A DNA stretch of 7,121 nucleotides from JAZDEU01 sp043808545 (GCA_043808545.1 JAZDEU010000032.1:1-7121); one strand, 5' to 3'. Shown: positions 1 to 4,826, numbered from the stretch's first letter. Notes: generated by a model not told the origin, from the letters alone. A program made the numbers and translations.

Positions 1-405
1 GCAGAAAAAAAGCAAGAATTAGTTAAGTATCTGAATAAAAATTATCGCGGATATATATCTATTGATGACGCTATAAACGCGCTTCTAAATAGAGACACAA
101 AAACTCTGCTCCCGACTGAATTTATCTTAGCCCTAGTAAAATGGGAGGAAACGGGTTCCACACCGTTTCTTATTGCTCCCTATCAGGAGGATTTATGCTG
201 GACAATAATATTTATCGTCCAGCATATAGCCGCGTGTTGTCGCAACACGCGGCTCGTCACATCGTCGTGGAATAAGGGCAAACTTCCAGCCCTAAAAAAT
301 GGAAGCCAACAAGGTTCACAACAGGCAGATCGCAAACTTGCAATCTGCCTGTTCTTTTTTTCAACAAAAAAACAGCCGATTCGACTACAAAAATTTAAAA
401 TCTAA
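1..405 (+). CDS. Possible 3' end of an unidentified + strand gene (5' cut by window edge)
   Basis: Frame 1 is open from the first base to TAA at 403-405 (134 codons), while the other two + frames hit stops within the first 35 bases. Codons 1-60 look like ordinary protein (KKQELVKYLNKNYRGYISID, later LPTEFILALVKWEETGS), and I do not recognise a family. The string ALVKWEETG faintly recalls the helix around the catalytic Glu of lytic transglycosylases, but it is far too short to call. After about codon 65 the composition changes (Cys- and Gln-rich, low-complexity) and the frame crosses hairpins, a pseudoknot and an intrinsic terminator. A gene extending past its own terminator is unlikely. The real gene may end earlier through a frameshift, may be a decayed fragment, or the frame may be open by chance across RNA structure. 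Confidence 0.3.
   Translation, partial: AEKKQELVKYLNKNYRGYISIDDAINALLNRDTKTLLPTEFILALVKWEETGSTPFLIAPYQEDLCWTIIFIVQHIAACCRNTRLVTSSWNKGKLPALKNGSQQGSQQADRKLAICLFFFSTKKQPIRLQKFKI
195..275 (+). CDS. Possible 26-residue small ORF inside the structured RNA
   Basis: ATG at 195-197 is preceded by AGGAGG (185-190) with a 4-base gap, the only strong Shine-Dalgarno match in the window. The frame runs to TAA at 273-275, which abuts the pseudoknot. The peptide begins MLDNNIYRPAYS and ends HIVVE, with no recognised motif. The start codon lies in the 5' arm of hairpin 194-226, and the AGGAGG could pair with CTCC at 177-180. The short spacing and the fact that most of the codons are stem sequence argue that it may be an accident of RNA structure. 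A leader peptide or a tag-like ORF are alternatives. Confidence 0.22.
   Translation: MLDNNIYRPAYSRVLSQHAARHIVVE
275..305 (+). other. H-type RNA pseudoknot
   Basis: Stem 1 is AGGGC 275-279 with GCCCT 289-293 (5 bp). Stem 2 is CTTCCA 283-288 with TGGAAG 300-305 (6 bp). Loop 1 is AAA (280-282), there is no base between the two stems, and loop 3 is six A residues (294-299). These are near-ideal dimensions for a classical coaxially stacked pseudoknot with an A-rich loop in the minor groove. The layout resembles small pseudoknot riboswitches such as preQ1-I, but the conserved bases of that family are missing. No slippery heptamer lies a few bases upstream, so a frameshift signal is not supported. 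Confidence 0.6.
320..361 (+). terminator. Intrinsic terminator for + strand transcription
   Basis: AACAGGCAGAT (320-330) pairs with ATCTGCCTGTT (342-352), 11 bp, and the stem can extend inward through GCAA/TTGC. It is followed directly by CTTTTTTTT. On the minus strand no T-run follows the stem, so the orientation is +. It ends the structured RNA or partial gene to its left and faces the end of the minus-strand toxin gene. Confidence 0.85.
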
Positions 406-409
406 ATTC

Positions 410-739
410 TCATAACTCCAGCAATATCTTTTCCAAATGATCATTTAATTCCTTTTTGCTGATATTTTCACTATCCCCCTTAAAATAAAGGGTTATGGGA
501 ACTAAAAAATTATCAGCTTCTATTATTAAAATAATCAAACGAAAAGATTTACTTTTACCTTTAGTAATATCATCACACTTCAATCGCATTTTATAAACAT
601 TATTTCCAATATGCGCGGCTTTCTTCTTATCAAAACCTCCCAACTCTTTTATGACCGCCCCTTTTAAACTCCTGTACTTTTTTATATAATGTTTTAATTG
701 CTTGCGAAAATAAGGCAAGATTATAGTTTTGTACTCCAT
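410..739 (-). CDS. RelE/ParE-superfamily toxin
   Basis: This 109-residue protein has the RelE/ParE layout: an N-terminal strand (KTIILPYF, 4-11), a helical Lys-rich hairpin (about 12-33), VYKMRL (48-53), GKSKSFRLI with Arg67 (61-69), and the terminal strand/helix LYFKGDSENISKKEL (84-98). GKSxxFRL and KxxxENISKKE are typical of RelE/HigB-like mRNA interferases. Such toxins cut mRNA at the ribosome, whereas ParE relatives inhibit gyrase; the sequence alone does not separate the two here. It is the second gene of the operon, starting 3 bases after the antitoxin stop, so translation is probably coupled. It ends in TGA, evidence that TGA is not recoded. Expression would be held down by the antitoxin complex on the upstream operator. 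The family call is solid; the precise target is unknown. Confidence 0.8.
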   Translation of the reverse strand: MEYKTIILPYFRKQLKHYIKKYRSLKGAVIKELGGFDKKKAAHIGNNVYKMRLKCDDITKGKSKSFRLIILIIEADNFLVPITLYFKGDSENISKKELNDHLEKILLEL

Positions 740-742
740 ACC

Positions 743-997
743 CTATAAATCAGCTAATTGATTTTTTAAAGAATCAATTTTACCGCCTTTATATTTTTTC
801 ACAATCGCATTGCTTAAATTTTCTGCTAAATAATCAAATCTTGCATCTTCATCAATCTGCTTTTTTAAAGATGAGTCAATAAAAGAAATAGCGGCAAATC
901 TAAAAAACTCGGCTTTACTGGCAAACCCTTTTTCTTTTATTGTTTGGTTCACCTTTTGTTCTAAAGTTTTTGGAATAGAAAAATTTATAATCGCCAT
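743..997 (-). CDS. Ribbon-helix-helix antitoxin
   Basis: This 84-residue protein is the first gene of the pair. Residues 2-8 (AIINFSI) form a plausible DNA-contacting beta ribbon. They are followed by helix 1 (LEQKVNQTIKEKG) and FASKAEFFRFAAISF (25-39), which matches the CopG/ParD ribbon-helix-helix pattern S/K-x-x-E-F-x-R. The charged C-terminal half (about 45-84) is where such antitoxins wrap their toxin. Its role is to neutralise the toxin encoded 3 bases downstream and, as a dimer, to repress the operon. Two tandem 11-bp repeats just upstream are the likely operator. No Shine-Dalgarno sequence is visible before the ATG. The ParD-like label rests on fold pattern only. Confidence 0.78.
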   Translation of the reverse strand: MAIINFSIPKTLEQKVNQTIKEKGFASKAEFFRFAAISFIDSSLKKQIDEDARFDYLAENLSNAIVKKYKGGKIDSLKNQLADL

Positions 998-1006
998 AGA
1001 ATTTAT

Positions 1007-1038
1007 ATGTATTTAATATGTACTTAATATATATTATA
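1007..1038 (-). promoter_or_regulatory. Promoter -10 and tandem-repeat operator of the RHH/RelE operon
   Basis: Read on the minus strand, TATAAT (1038-1033) is a consensus -10 box, though the -35 is poor. Between it and the antitoxin ATG are two adjacent copies of an 11-bp repeat, on the + strand ATGTATTTAAT (1007-1017) and ATGTACTTAAT (1018-1028), with one mismatch. An 11-bp period puts both copies on the same DNA face, as expected for paired ribbon-helix-helix dimers. Autorepression is inferred from the family. Confidence 0.5.
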
Positions 1039-1213
1039 TTACCAAGCAAAAAAAAACTGGTATATCACCGCTATGTATTGGAACTGTAACAAAACGATTA
1101 TCACTCCCATTTTTCAAAGTTAAATGACTGCCTCGCTGATGAATTTTTATAAAACCAACCTGTTTTAATTTTTTTAAAACTTTTCTTGCAGGCATTGGAC
1201 TTAATTTTGACAT
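1034..1213 (-). pseudogene. hicA: Truncated HicA-family toxin
   Basis: From the ATG at 1213 the frame gives 59 residues starting MSKLSPMPARKVLKKLKQVG. It carries the HicA signature QRGSH (His30 expected catalytic), then LTLKNG and VTVPIHSGDIP. HicA is a small dsRBD-fold mRNA interferase. In relatives of this subfamily the motif DIP is followed by KGTLRSI and a second helix; here it is replaced by VFFCLVI and a stop inside the neighbouring operon's promoter. The second half of the fold is therefore missing, and activity is doubtful. A TTG start at 1243 would add ten residues, but the ATG fits the family N-terminus. It lies 10 bases after the hicB stop. The family is clear; calling it inactive is inference. 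Confidence 0.72.
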
Positions 1214-1223
1214 AAACTGAAAG

Positions 1224-1472
1224 TTAAATTTTTTCAGGCACAAATAATTTAAGATATGTGCCTTCCGTCTTAAAAGCAGGTTTTGGAATTTCCGCTTTAT
1301 CTGTCATTAATGTTTCTAAATAACATAGAGACGCTTCCTTAACATTAACTTCAGCTTCCGCAAATGTTTTACCAAACGAAGAAACATGATTTAATTCAGG
1401 AATTGTAGCTATAACCTGAGCAGTTTCTTTATCAAGTTCGTATTCAATTTTATATTCATATTGTTTTAACAT
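1224..1472 (-). CDS. hicB: HicB-family antitoxin
   Basis: This 82-residue protein has the partial RNase H-like fold of HicB: YEYKIEYELD (5-14), VIATIPELNHVSSFGKTFAEAEVNVKEAS (20-48, where HicB relatives have VxxPDLPGCxSxGxTxEEAxxNxxEA), then LCYLETLM, and the closing strand YLKLFVPE. It binds and blocks HicA. It is short and lacks any separate DNA-binding domain, like many compact HicB proteins, so repression of its own promoter is uncertain. It is the first gene of hicBA under a near-consensus promoter (1520-1548). Because the partner toxin is truncated, this antitoxin may be an orphan kept by drift or may cross-protect against another HicA. No Shine-Dalgarno sequence is evident. Confidence 0.82.
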   Translation of the reverse strand: MLKQYEYKIEYELDKETAQVIATIPELNHVSSFGKTFAEAEVNVKEASLCYLETLMTDKAEIPKPAFKTEGTYLKLFVPEKI

Positions 1473-1519
1473 ATTTTTACTTGAACCCTAACTATCTCAA
1501 TTATTTTATTCATACCCGC

Positions 1520-1548
1520 ATTATAGCTAAATAAAAACATAAAGTCAA
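1520..1548 (-). promoter_or_regulatory. Sigma-70-type promoter of hicBA
   Basis: On the minus strand the -35 TTGACT (1548-1543) is separated by exactly 17 bases from TATAAT (1525-1520). This is the best promoter match in the window. It lies just after the stop of the membrane-protein gene and about 48 bases before the hicB ATG. No clear terminator separates the two units. Confidence 0.8.
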
Positions 1549-1579
1549 ATAAAAATTTTTTCATTAACTACATCTATCG

Positions 1580-2599
1580 CTAGCTATGCATATGCGATTT
1601 CACCCATTCTGGAATCGCTCTCACGCTACGATCAATTTTACTCAAAACTCCTTCCTTAGAAGTTAATTTCTTAAATAAAGCAACCCAGCTGGTCCATTGA
1701 AAAGCTGATAAAAGCGCTCCGACAAATCCGATTATAATAAAATTTATAATAGCCATTATGATTATAACGAGCCATGCGCCGACAAAAAATCCAGACAAAA
1801 AATAAATAAGCGCTATTGTCGCTAAAGGCAAGGAAACTAATATTATAACAGAAACTACAGCGAAGCCCGCGATAATATTTATTAAGAAAAGCATTAACGC
1901 CATCTCTAAACTCGCTACCCAATTATTTAGGAAAAGATCAATCGCAAGTTTAATAGCATCTATGAAATTCTCCTTTTTTAAAACGACATAAGCAACCGCG
2001 TATTTAGCAATAAAAGAAATAATTATTCCAAAAGAAACTAAAATTAAAAAAATTAAAACATATAAAACAATGCTAAACAAACTATTAACGCTCGCTATAA
2101 GAAATAATAAAGGAAGCCCAAGTCCGAAGACGATAAACAATACTAAAAGTTTCGCGATAATATTTAATCCTAAAATCGGAGCAAATTTTTTTATTCCTGA
2201 ATCAATGCCCTCGTTATAATCTATTTTCTTGCGAGCAAGACTTTTATTCGCGCCCTCTATTAAAGCGATTTGACTCACTATGGCCATCCAAATAAAAAAT
2301 CCAATGAAAAATAAAATCGCAAAAGCCGCCATAAGAATTAGCGCGAATTCTAAAGGATTATAACTTAAAAAATTTACTACTCCTCTGAAATTCCCCTGTC
2401 CCATCCATGCCATCGGACGGATAAAATGCATGCCTTCTCCTATTCTAATATTATTCAATAATTTAAGAAGCACTTGATATTCACCGCCGTTTCCAAGTAG
2501 CGCCGCAAATAATCCGAATGACCATAAAAGCTTATTGTTTTTTACAACATCCCACGCTTGTTTAAAAATTTGGCGATAAATATTTTTTACAGCAGTCAT
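1580..2599 (-). CDS. Multi-pass membrane protein of unknown function
   Basis: This 339-residue protein is very hydrophobic, with about six to seven membrane segments, roughly 22-38, 82-108, 139-170, 173-200, 230-260, 260-285 and 285-305. The first segment is preceded by an amphipathic stretch (YRQIFKQAWDVVKNNKLLWSFG). A similar pattern recurs at about 211-230 (NFIDAIKLAIDLFLNNWVAS). This amphipathic-helix-then-NNxW repeat resembles uncharacterised bacterial membrane families related to DUF975, DUF4013 and the membrane domain of some glycerophosphodiesterases; I infer resemblance only. No catalytic motif is visible. The tail (KIDRSVRAIPEWVKSHMHS) is basic and probably cytoplasmic. It appears to be a single-gene unit with its own promoter and a 5' UTR hairpin. 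A role in membrane stress or shape would be a guess. Confidence 0.75.
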   Translation of the reverse strand: MTAVKNIYRQIFKQAWDVVKNNKLLWSFGLFAALLGNGGEYQVLLKLLNNIRIGEGMHFIRPMAWMGQGNFRGVVNFLSYNPLEFALILMAAFAILFFIGFFIWMAIVSQIALIEGANKSLARKKIDYNEGIDSGIKKFAPILGLNIIAKLLVLFIVFGLGLPLLFLIASVNSLFSIVLYVLIFLILVSFGIIISFIAKYAVAYVVLKKENFIDAIKLAIDLFLNNWVASLEMALMLFLINIIAGFAVVSVIILVSLPLATIALIYFLSGFFVGAWLVIIIMAIINFIIIGFVGALLSAFQWTSWVALFKKLTSKEGVLSKIDRSVRAIPEWVKSHMHS

Positions 2600-2611
2600 A
2601 GAAATATTTTT

Positions 2612-2654
2612 TTCGCATTGTTGTATTCGCTTAAACGAATGCGGACAATACGAA
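2612..2654 (-). promoter_or_regulatory. 5' UTR hairpin of the membrane-protein gene
   Basis: This is an imperfect palindrome. TTCG 2612-2615 pairs with CGAA 2651-2654, ATTGT 2617-2621 with ACAAT 2645-2649, and ATTCG 2625-2629 with CGAAT 2636-2640, closing a 6-base loop. It lies between the predicted transcription start (about 2675) and the ATG at 2599. It could control translation or mRNA stability, or bind a dimeric regulator as DNA. No ligand family is recognised. Confidence 0.4.
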
Positions 2655-2681
2655 TGTAATTTATTAAAATATTATATTTAT

Positions 2682-2710
2682 ATTATAACATTTTTTAAAA
2701 CGCGCGCCAA
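2682..2710 (-). promoter_or_regulatory. Promoter of the membrane-protein gene (extended -10)
   Basis: On the minus strand, TTGGCG (2710-2705), a 17-base spacer and TATAAT (2687-2682) make a good promoter. It also has the extended -10 TGTTATAAT. The stretch AAAAATGTTATAAT is nearly the same as the -10 region of the restriction endonuclease gene. It implies a leader of about 75 bases containing the hairpin at 2612-2654. Confidence 0.7.
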
Positions 2711-2734
2711 TAGTAAAATAAAAAATTCCCAAAA

Positions 2735-2755
2735 TAAAAATTCCTCTGTTGGAAT
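2735..2755 (-). terminator. Weak intrinsic terminator after the methyltransferase gene
   Basis: Read on the minus strand, ATTCC (2755-2751), a 6-base loop and GGAAT (2744-2740) are followed by TTTTTATTTT. The stem is only 5 bp and AT-ended, so termination would be weak. It is in the right place, about 30 bases past the methyltransferase stop codon. Confidence 0.4.
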
Positions 2756-2786
2756 AATTTTATATTTTTATAACATGATAATATAT

Positions 2787-3794
2787 TTATGCAATTTGTA
2801 ATTGCACCTGCAAATTTACTTTTTCATATTTTTCTGCATTCATTGCATTTCTGAATAAATCAGGTCTTTCGTCTAACTCTTTCAATCTTCTTTCGGAAAT
2901 TTTTACATATTTTTCATTTGCATCAATGCCGATATAATTTTTCCCTAATTTTTTAGCCGCTACGGCGGTTGTGCCGCTACCAACAAATGGATCAAGTATA
3001 ACTGCATTTTTAGAAAAAGATGACAATTTAATTAAATATTCACAGATAGCTAACGGTTTAACAGTTTTATGGTCGTTATACTCGCCCTTTTCTTTTTTTG
3101 TCGGTTTTGGCAAAAGAAAGGTTTTATCTATTAACTCATTAATACTATCAACAGTAAAAACATTTGCAGGATACATATTATCGCCAATCCTAACATTGGT
3201 ATTTAATAAACCAACCTCATGCTTTAGCATATTATTAAGATATGTTTGGTCAGCTGGTTTTTGCGCCATTGCTATTGGCTCAAAACATGATTTAATTTGC
3301 GGAGTTTTCCAACCATTTAGTTTTTCTTTGATTTTTTCTTTTGATTTCCCATCTATGTCCATTTTTTCAATAAAGTGATCAACCCCCATTGCTTTAGCTT
3401 GATTTTGAGTATAAAGCCACATAAAAACGTCCCTGATTTCAAAACCGGCATCATCTATTGCGGAAGCCATTCTATGATATAATCTAGGGCTGGAAAACGA
3501 AAAGAAAAAACCGCCGGGTTTTAAAATCCTAAAAATTTCTTCGGAAATTTTTAAATACCAAGCATAAAATTTTTTCCCCTGTTCCTTGTCAAATTTCATT
3601 CCTGCGGGAAGCGATTTTATCACATACTGATTATTCTGATTTGACACTTCTTCATAATCCCAATTATTATCAAGTTTATCTAAAAAATATGGAGGATCAG
3701 TTAAAACAACATCAATTGAATCGGTTGCAACTTTAGGCAAAAATTCTAAAGTATCAGCGCAAATTATATTGTTTATAAATTTATTGTTTTTCAT
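2787..3794 (-). CDS. Type II DNA methyltransferase, amino-methylating, beta class
   Basis: This 335-residue S-adenosylmethionine-dependent methylase protects host sites from the endonuclease encoded just upstream. The catalytic motif IV DPPY (33-36) is near the N-terminus, followed by LKPGGFFFSFS (91-101). The variable middle (about 110-240) is the likely target-recognition region. Next comes HKTVKP (252-257), and the SAM-binding motif I DPFVGSGTT (268-276) is near the C-terminus. That IV-before-I order defines the beta class, and DPPY favours N6-adenine over N4-cytosine, although the class includes both. The length is normal and complete. The start ATG sits one base after the endonuclease stop (TAAaATG), so translation is probably by re-initiation. 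The recognition sequence cannot be read from this. Being second in the operon is risky for the host unless the endonuclease is slow to accumulate. Confidence 0.88.
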   Translation of the reverse strand: MKNNKFINNIICADTLEFLPKVATDSIDVVLTDPPYFLDKLDNNWDYEEVSNQNNQYVIKSLPAGMKFDKEQGKKFYAWYLKISEEIFRILKPGGFFFSFSSPRLYHRMASAIDDAGFEIRDVFMWLYTQNQAKAMGVDHFIEKMDIDGKSKEKIKEKLNGWKTPQIKSCFEPIAMAQKPADQTYLNNMLKHEVGLLNTNVRIGDNMYPANVFTVDSINELIDKTFLLPKPTKKEKGEYNDHKTVKPLAICEYLIKLSSFSKNAVILDPFVGSGTTAVAAKKLGKNYIGIDANEKYVKISERRLKELDERPDLFRNAMNAEKYEKVNLQVQLQIA

Positions 3795-3795
3795 T

Positions 3796-4536
3796 TTATT
3801 TTTTAGAATAAGGATTTATGCCCTTAAATTCTTTGTATAATATTTTATAAATTTTTTCTTTTACATCTTTATCAAAATTTTTAACAAAATTTGCATCTGC
3901 CAATTTTATAACTCTGCCTTTTTCGTCATAAACCCATCTATTTCTATCGCCTCTATTGCACTTTTGGCATTGAGGAATAATATTTCCAGCAACAAGCGGT
4001 TTGTTTGGATCCATATGGGCTTTTTGTAAAATCGTTTTTGTCGCAGGCCAATGGAAATGAGGTTTTCCGTCTTGCGAACCGCAAGTAGCGCAACGATAAT
4101 TGTACTTTTCTTTTATTGTATCCCAATCGTCAGTTTCCGCAATTCTGTGTCCTTTTTTAAATCCAGGATACGGTTCCTCTAACGTCCAAAGTTGATATGC
4201 TCCTCTTTCTATTTTTAAAACAATATTATCTCGCCCGCCAGCTACTATCCACCAACCCGCTTGCGCTCCCAAATGTCTCGCTTGTTGGACATCATTTGTA
4301 TTGGGATAATAACTCCTGACAAATTTAGTAAGTTCTTCTTTGGTAACTTTTCTAGTATTTGGATAATCATAAGCGAGATATACTAAAACCAACGCGTCTT
4401 TTGTGATTTTTTTCTTTGAATCATAAAGTTTAGGCAATTTTACTCCAAATTGCGCCAAATATTTTTTATGGTATTCGCTAATGGTTTTGTAAATGCTTTC
4501 TATGGATTTTTTGTTTAGAATAAGGCTGTCTAGCAT
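3796..4536 (-). CDS. HNH-family type II restriction endonuclease (predicted)
   Basis: This 246-residue protein has an N-terminal domain of about 140 residues (MLDSLILNKKSIESIYKTIS onward). It is helical and then mixed, with AGWWIVAGG at 93-101, and probably binds DNA. It is followed by a zinc-supported HNH nuclease domain: Cys149-x-x-Cys152, QKAHMDP with His174, NIIPQ with Asn185, Cys190-x-x-Cys193 and then Asn194, followed by RGDRNRW. The two CxxC pairs should bind a structural zinc, and His174 is the expected general base in a beta-beta-alpha-metal site. HNH domains occur in many nucleases. The restriction assignment rests on direct coupling to a methyltransferase one base downstream. It has an extended -10 promoter placed so that the mRNA may be leaderless, with no Shine-Dalgarno sequence. 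Specificity is unknown. The nuclease call is strong and the restriction role is likely. Confidence 0.82.
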   Translation of the reverse strand: MLDSLILNKKSIESIYKTISEYHKKYLAQFGVKLPKLYDSKKKITKDALVLVYLAYDYPNTRKVTKEELTKFVRSYYPNTNDVQQARHLGAQAGWWIVAGGRDNIVLKIERGAYQLWTLEEPYPGFKKGHRIAETDDWDTIKEKYNYRCATCGSQDGKPHFHWPATKTILQKAHMDPNKPLVAGNIIPQCQKCNRGDRNRWVYDEKGRVIKLADANFVKNFDKDVKEKIYKILYKEFKGINPYSKK

Positions 4537-4542
4537 ATTTTT

Positions 4543-4567
4543 AGTATAACATTTTTCGCAAAATGCG
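4543..4567 (-). promoter_or_regulatory. Extended -10 promoter and small inverted repeat of the R-M operon
   Basis: On the minus strand, TGTTATACT places TATACT at 4548-4543, only 6 bases before the ATG at 4536, so transcription should begin at or next to the start codon (leaderless). No good -35 is visible, which fits an extended -10 promoter. Directly upstream, CGCAAAATGCG (4557-4567, + strand) is a 4-bp inverted repeat that could be an operator. A MITE abuts it at 4568. Confidence 0.55.
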
Positions 4568-4678
4568 TAGTTAGTGCCTGTTGAAATAGTCGCTGATTTG
4601 AAGGCGACAGCTCGAGCTGTCGCCTTCGTTAAGCGAAAAAATATTTTGCAAATTAACTATTTCAACAGACACTAGTTA
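4568..4678. mobile_element. MITE-like element A with TAGTTA target duplications
   Basis: The element proper is 4574-4672 (99 bp). The left end GTGCCTGTTGAAATAGT (4574-4590) and the right end ACTATTTCAACAGACAC (4656-4672) are 17-bp terminal inverted repeats with one mismatch. TAGTTA occurs directly outside both ends (4568-4573 and 4673-4678), consistent with a 6-bp target duplication. Inside is a perfect 28-base palindrome (4600-4627) centred on AGCTCGAGCT. No transposase is encoded, so any mobility would need one elsewhere in the genome. The element sits just upstream of the endonuclease promoter. Confidence 0.72.
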
Positions 4679-4826
4679 GTTGCTGTTGAAATAGTCGCGT
4701 CATTCTGAGCCCGAGCGCCAGGAGGACGAAGAATCCCAGAGTTTTTTCGCTTAACCACGGGATTCTTCACCCGCTAAAGCGGGTTCAGAATGACGACGGG
4801 GACACTATTTCAACAGACACTAGTTA
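4673..4826. mobile_element. MITE-like element B, adjacent to A and sharing its TAGTTA
   Basis: The element proper is 4679-4820 (142 bp). The ends GTTGCTGTTGAAATAGT (4679-4695) and ACTATTTCAACAGACAC (4804-4820) match in 15 of 17 positions when one is reversed. TAGTTA flanks it at 4673-4678, shared with element A, and at 4821-4826. The interior folds in nested fashion: CGTCATTCTGA with TCAGAATGACG, then GAAGAATCCC with GGGATTCTTC, plus a side hairpin CCCGC/GCGGG. It is more GC-rich than its surroundings and non-coding. It is the same family and length as the copy at 6986. Confidence 0.75.

Larger units (their letters stand above)
143..361 (+). ncRNA. Candidate structured RNA with three hairpins, an H-type pseudoknot and a terminator
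   Basis: Read directly on the + strand, five structures follow one another. (1) GGGAG 143-147 pairs with CTCCC 176-180, enclosing GAAACGG 148-154 with CCGTTTC 163-169. (2) TATGCTGGAC 194-203 pairs with GTCCAGCATA 217-226, with an inner ATAA/TTAT helix. (3) AGCCGCGTGTTG 228-239 pairs with CAACACGCGGCT 243-254 around a 3-base loop. (4) An H-type pseudoknot spans 275-305. (5) A terminator hairpin and T-run span 320-361. It could be the 3' UTR of the upstream reading frame or an independent small RNA; I see no convincing promoter in front of it. It lacks the tRNA-like ends of tmRNA and the conserved cores of RNase P, SRP and T-box RNAs. The family is unknown to me. The individual helices are strong, but the claim that they form one functional RNA is inference. 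Confidence 0.5.

Noticed and set aside
275..305. preQ1-I riboswitch or programmed frameshift pseudoknot
   Set aside because: The conserved preQ1 loop bases are missing, no riboswitch-controlled gene follows, and there is no slippery heptamer at the right distance upstream.
143..361. tmRNA, because of a small ORF followed by a pseudoknot
   Set aside because: There is no GGGGCTGA-like 5' end, no TTCGA loop, no CCA end and no ANDENYALAA-like tag. The tRNA-like domain that defines tmRNA is absent.
1214..1243. Longer hicA start at 1243
   Set aside because: It needs a TTG codon inside hicB, and the ten extra residues do not fit the family. The ATG at 1213 gives a normal HicA N-terminus.
1671..1922. 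Second minus-strand frame inside the membrane-protein gene
   Set aside because: It is an out-of-frame shadow of the 339-residue membrane protein with no independent support.
2971..3378. Open frame on the + strand within the methyltransferase gene
   Set aside because: It lies entirely antisense to a clear methyltransferase and has no family features.
4568..4826. CRISPR array
   Set aside because: The repeated units are paired inverted ends of two elements with direct TAGTTA flanks, not evenly spaced direct repeats, and no cas gene is present.
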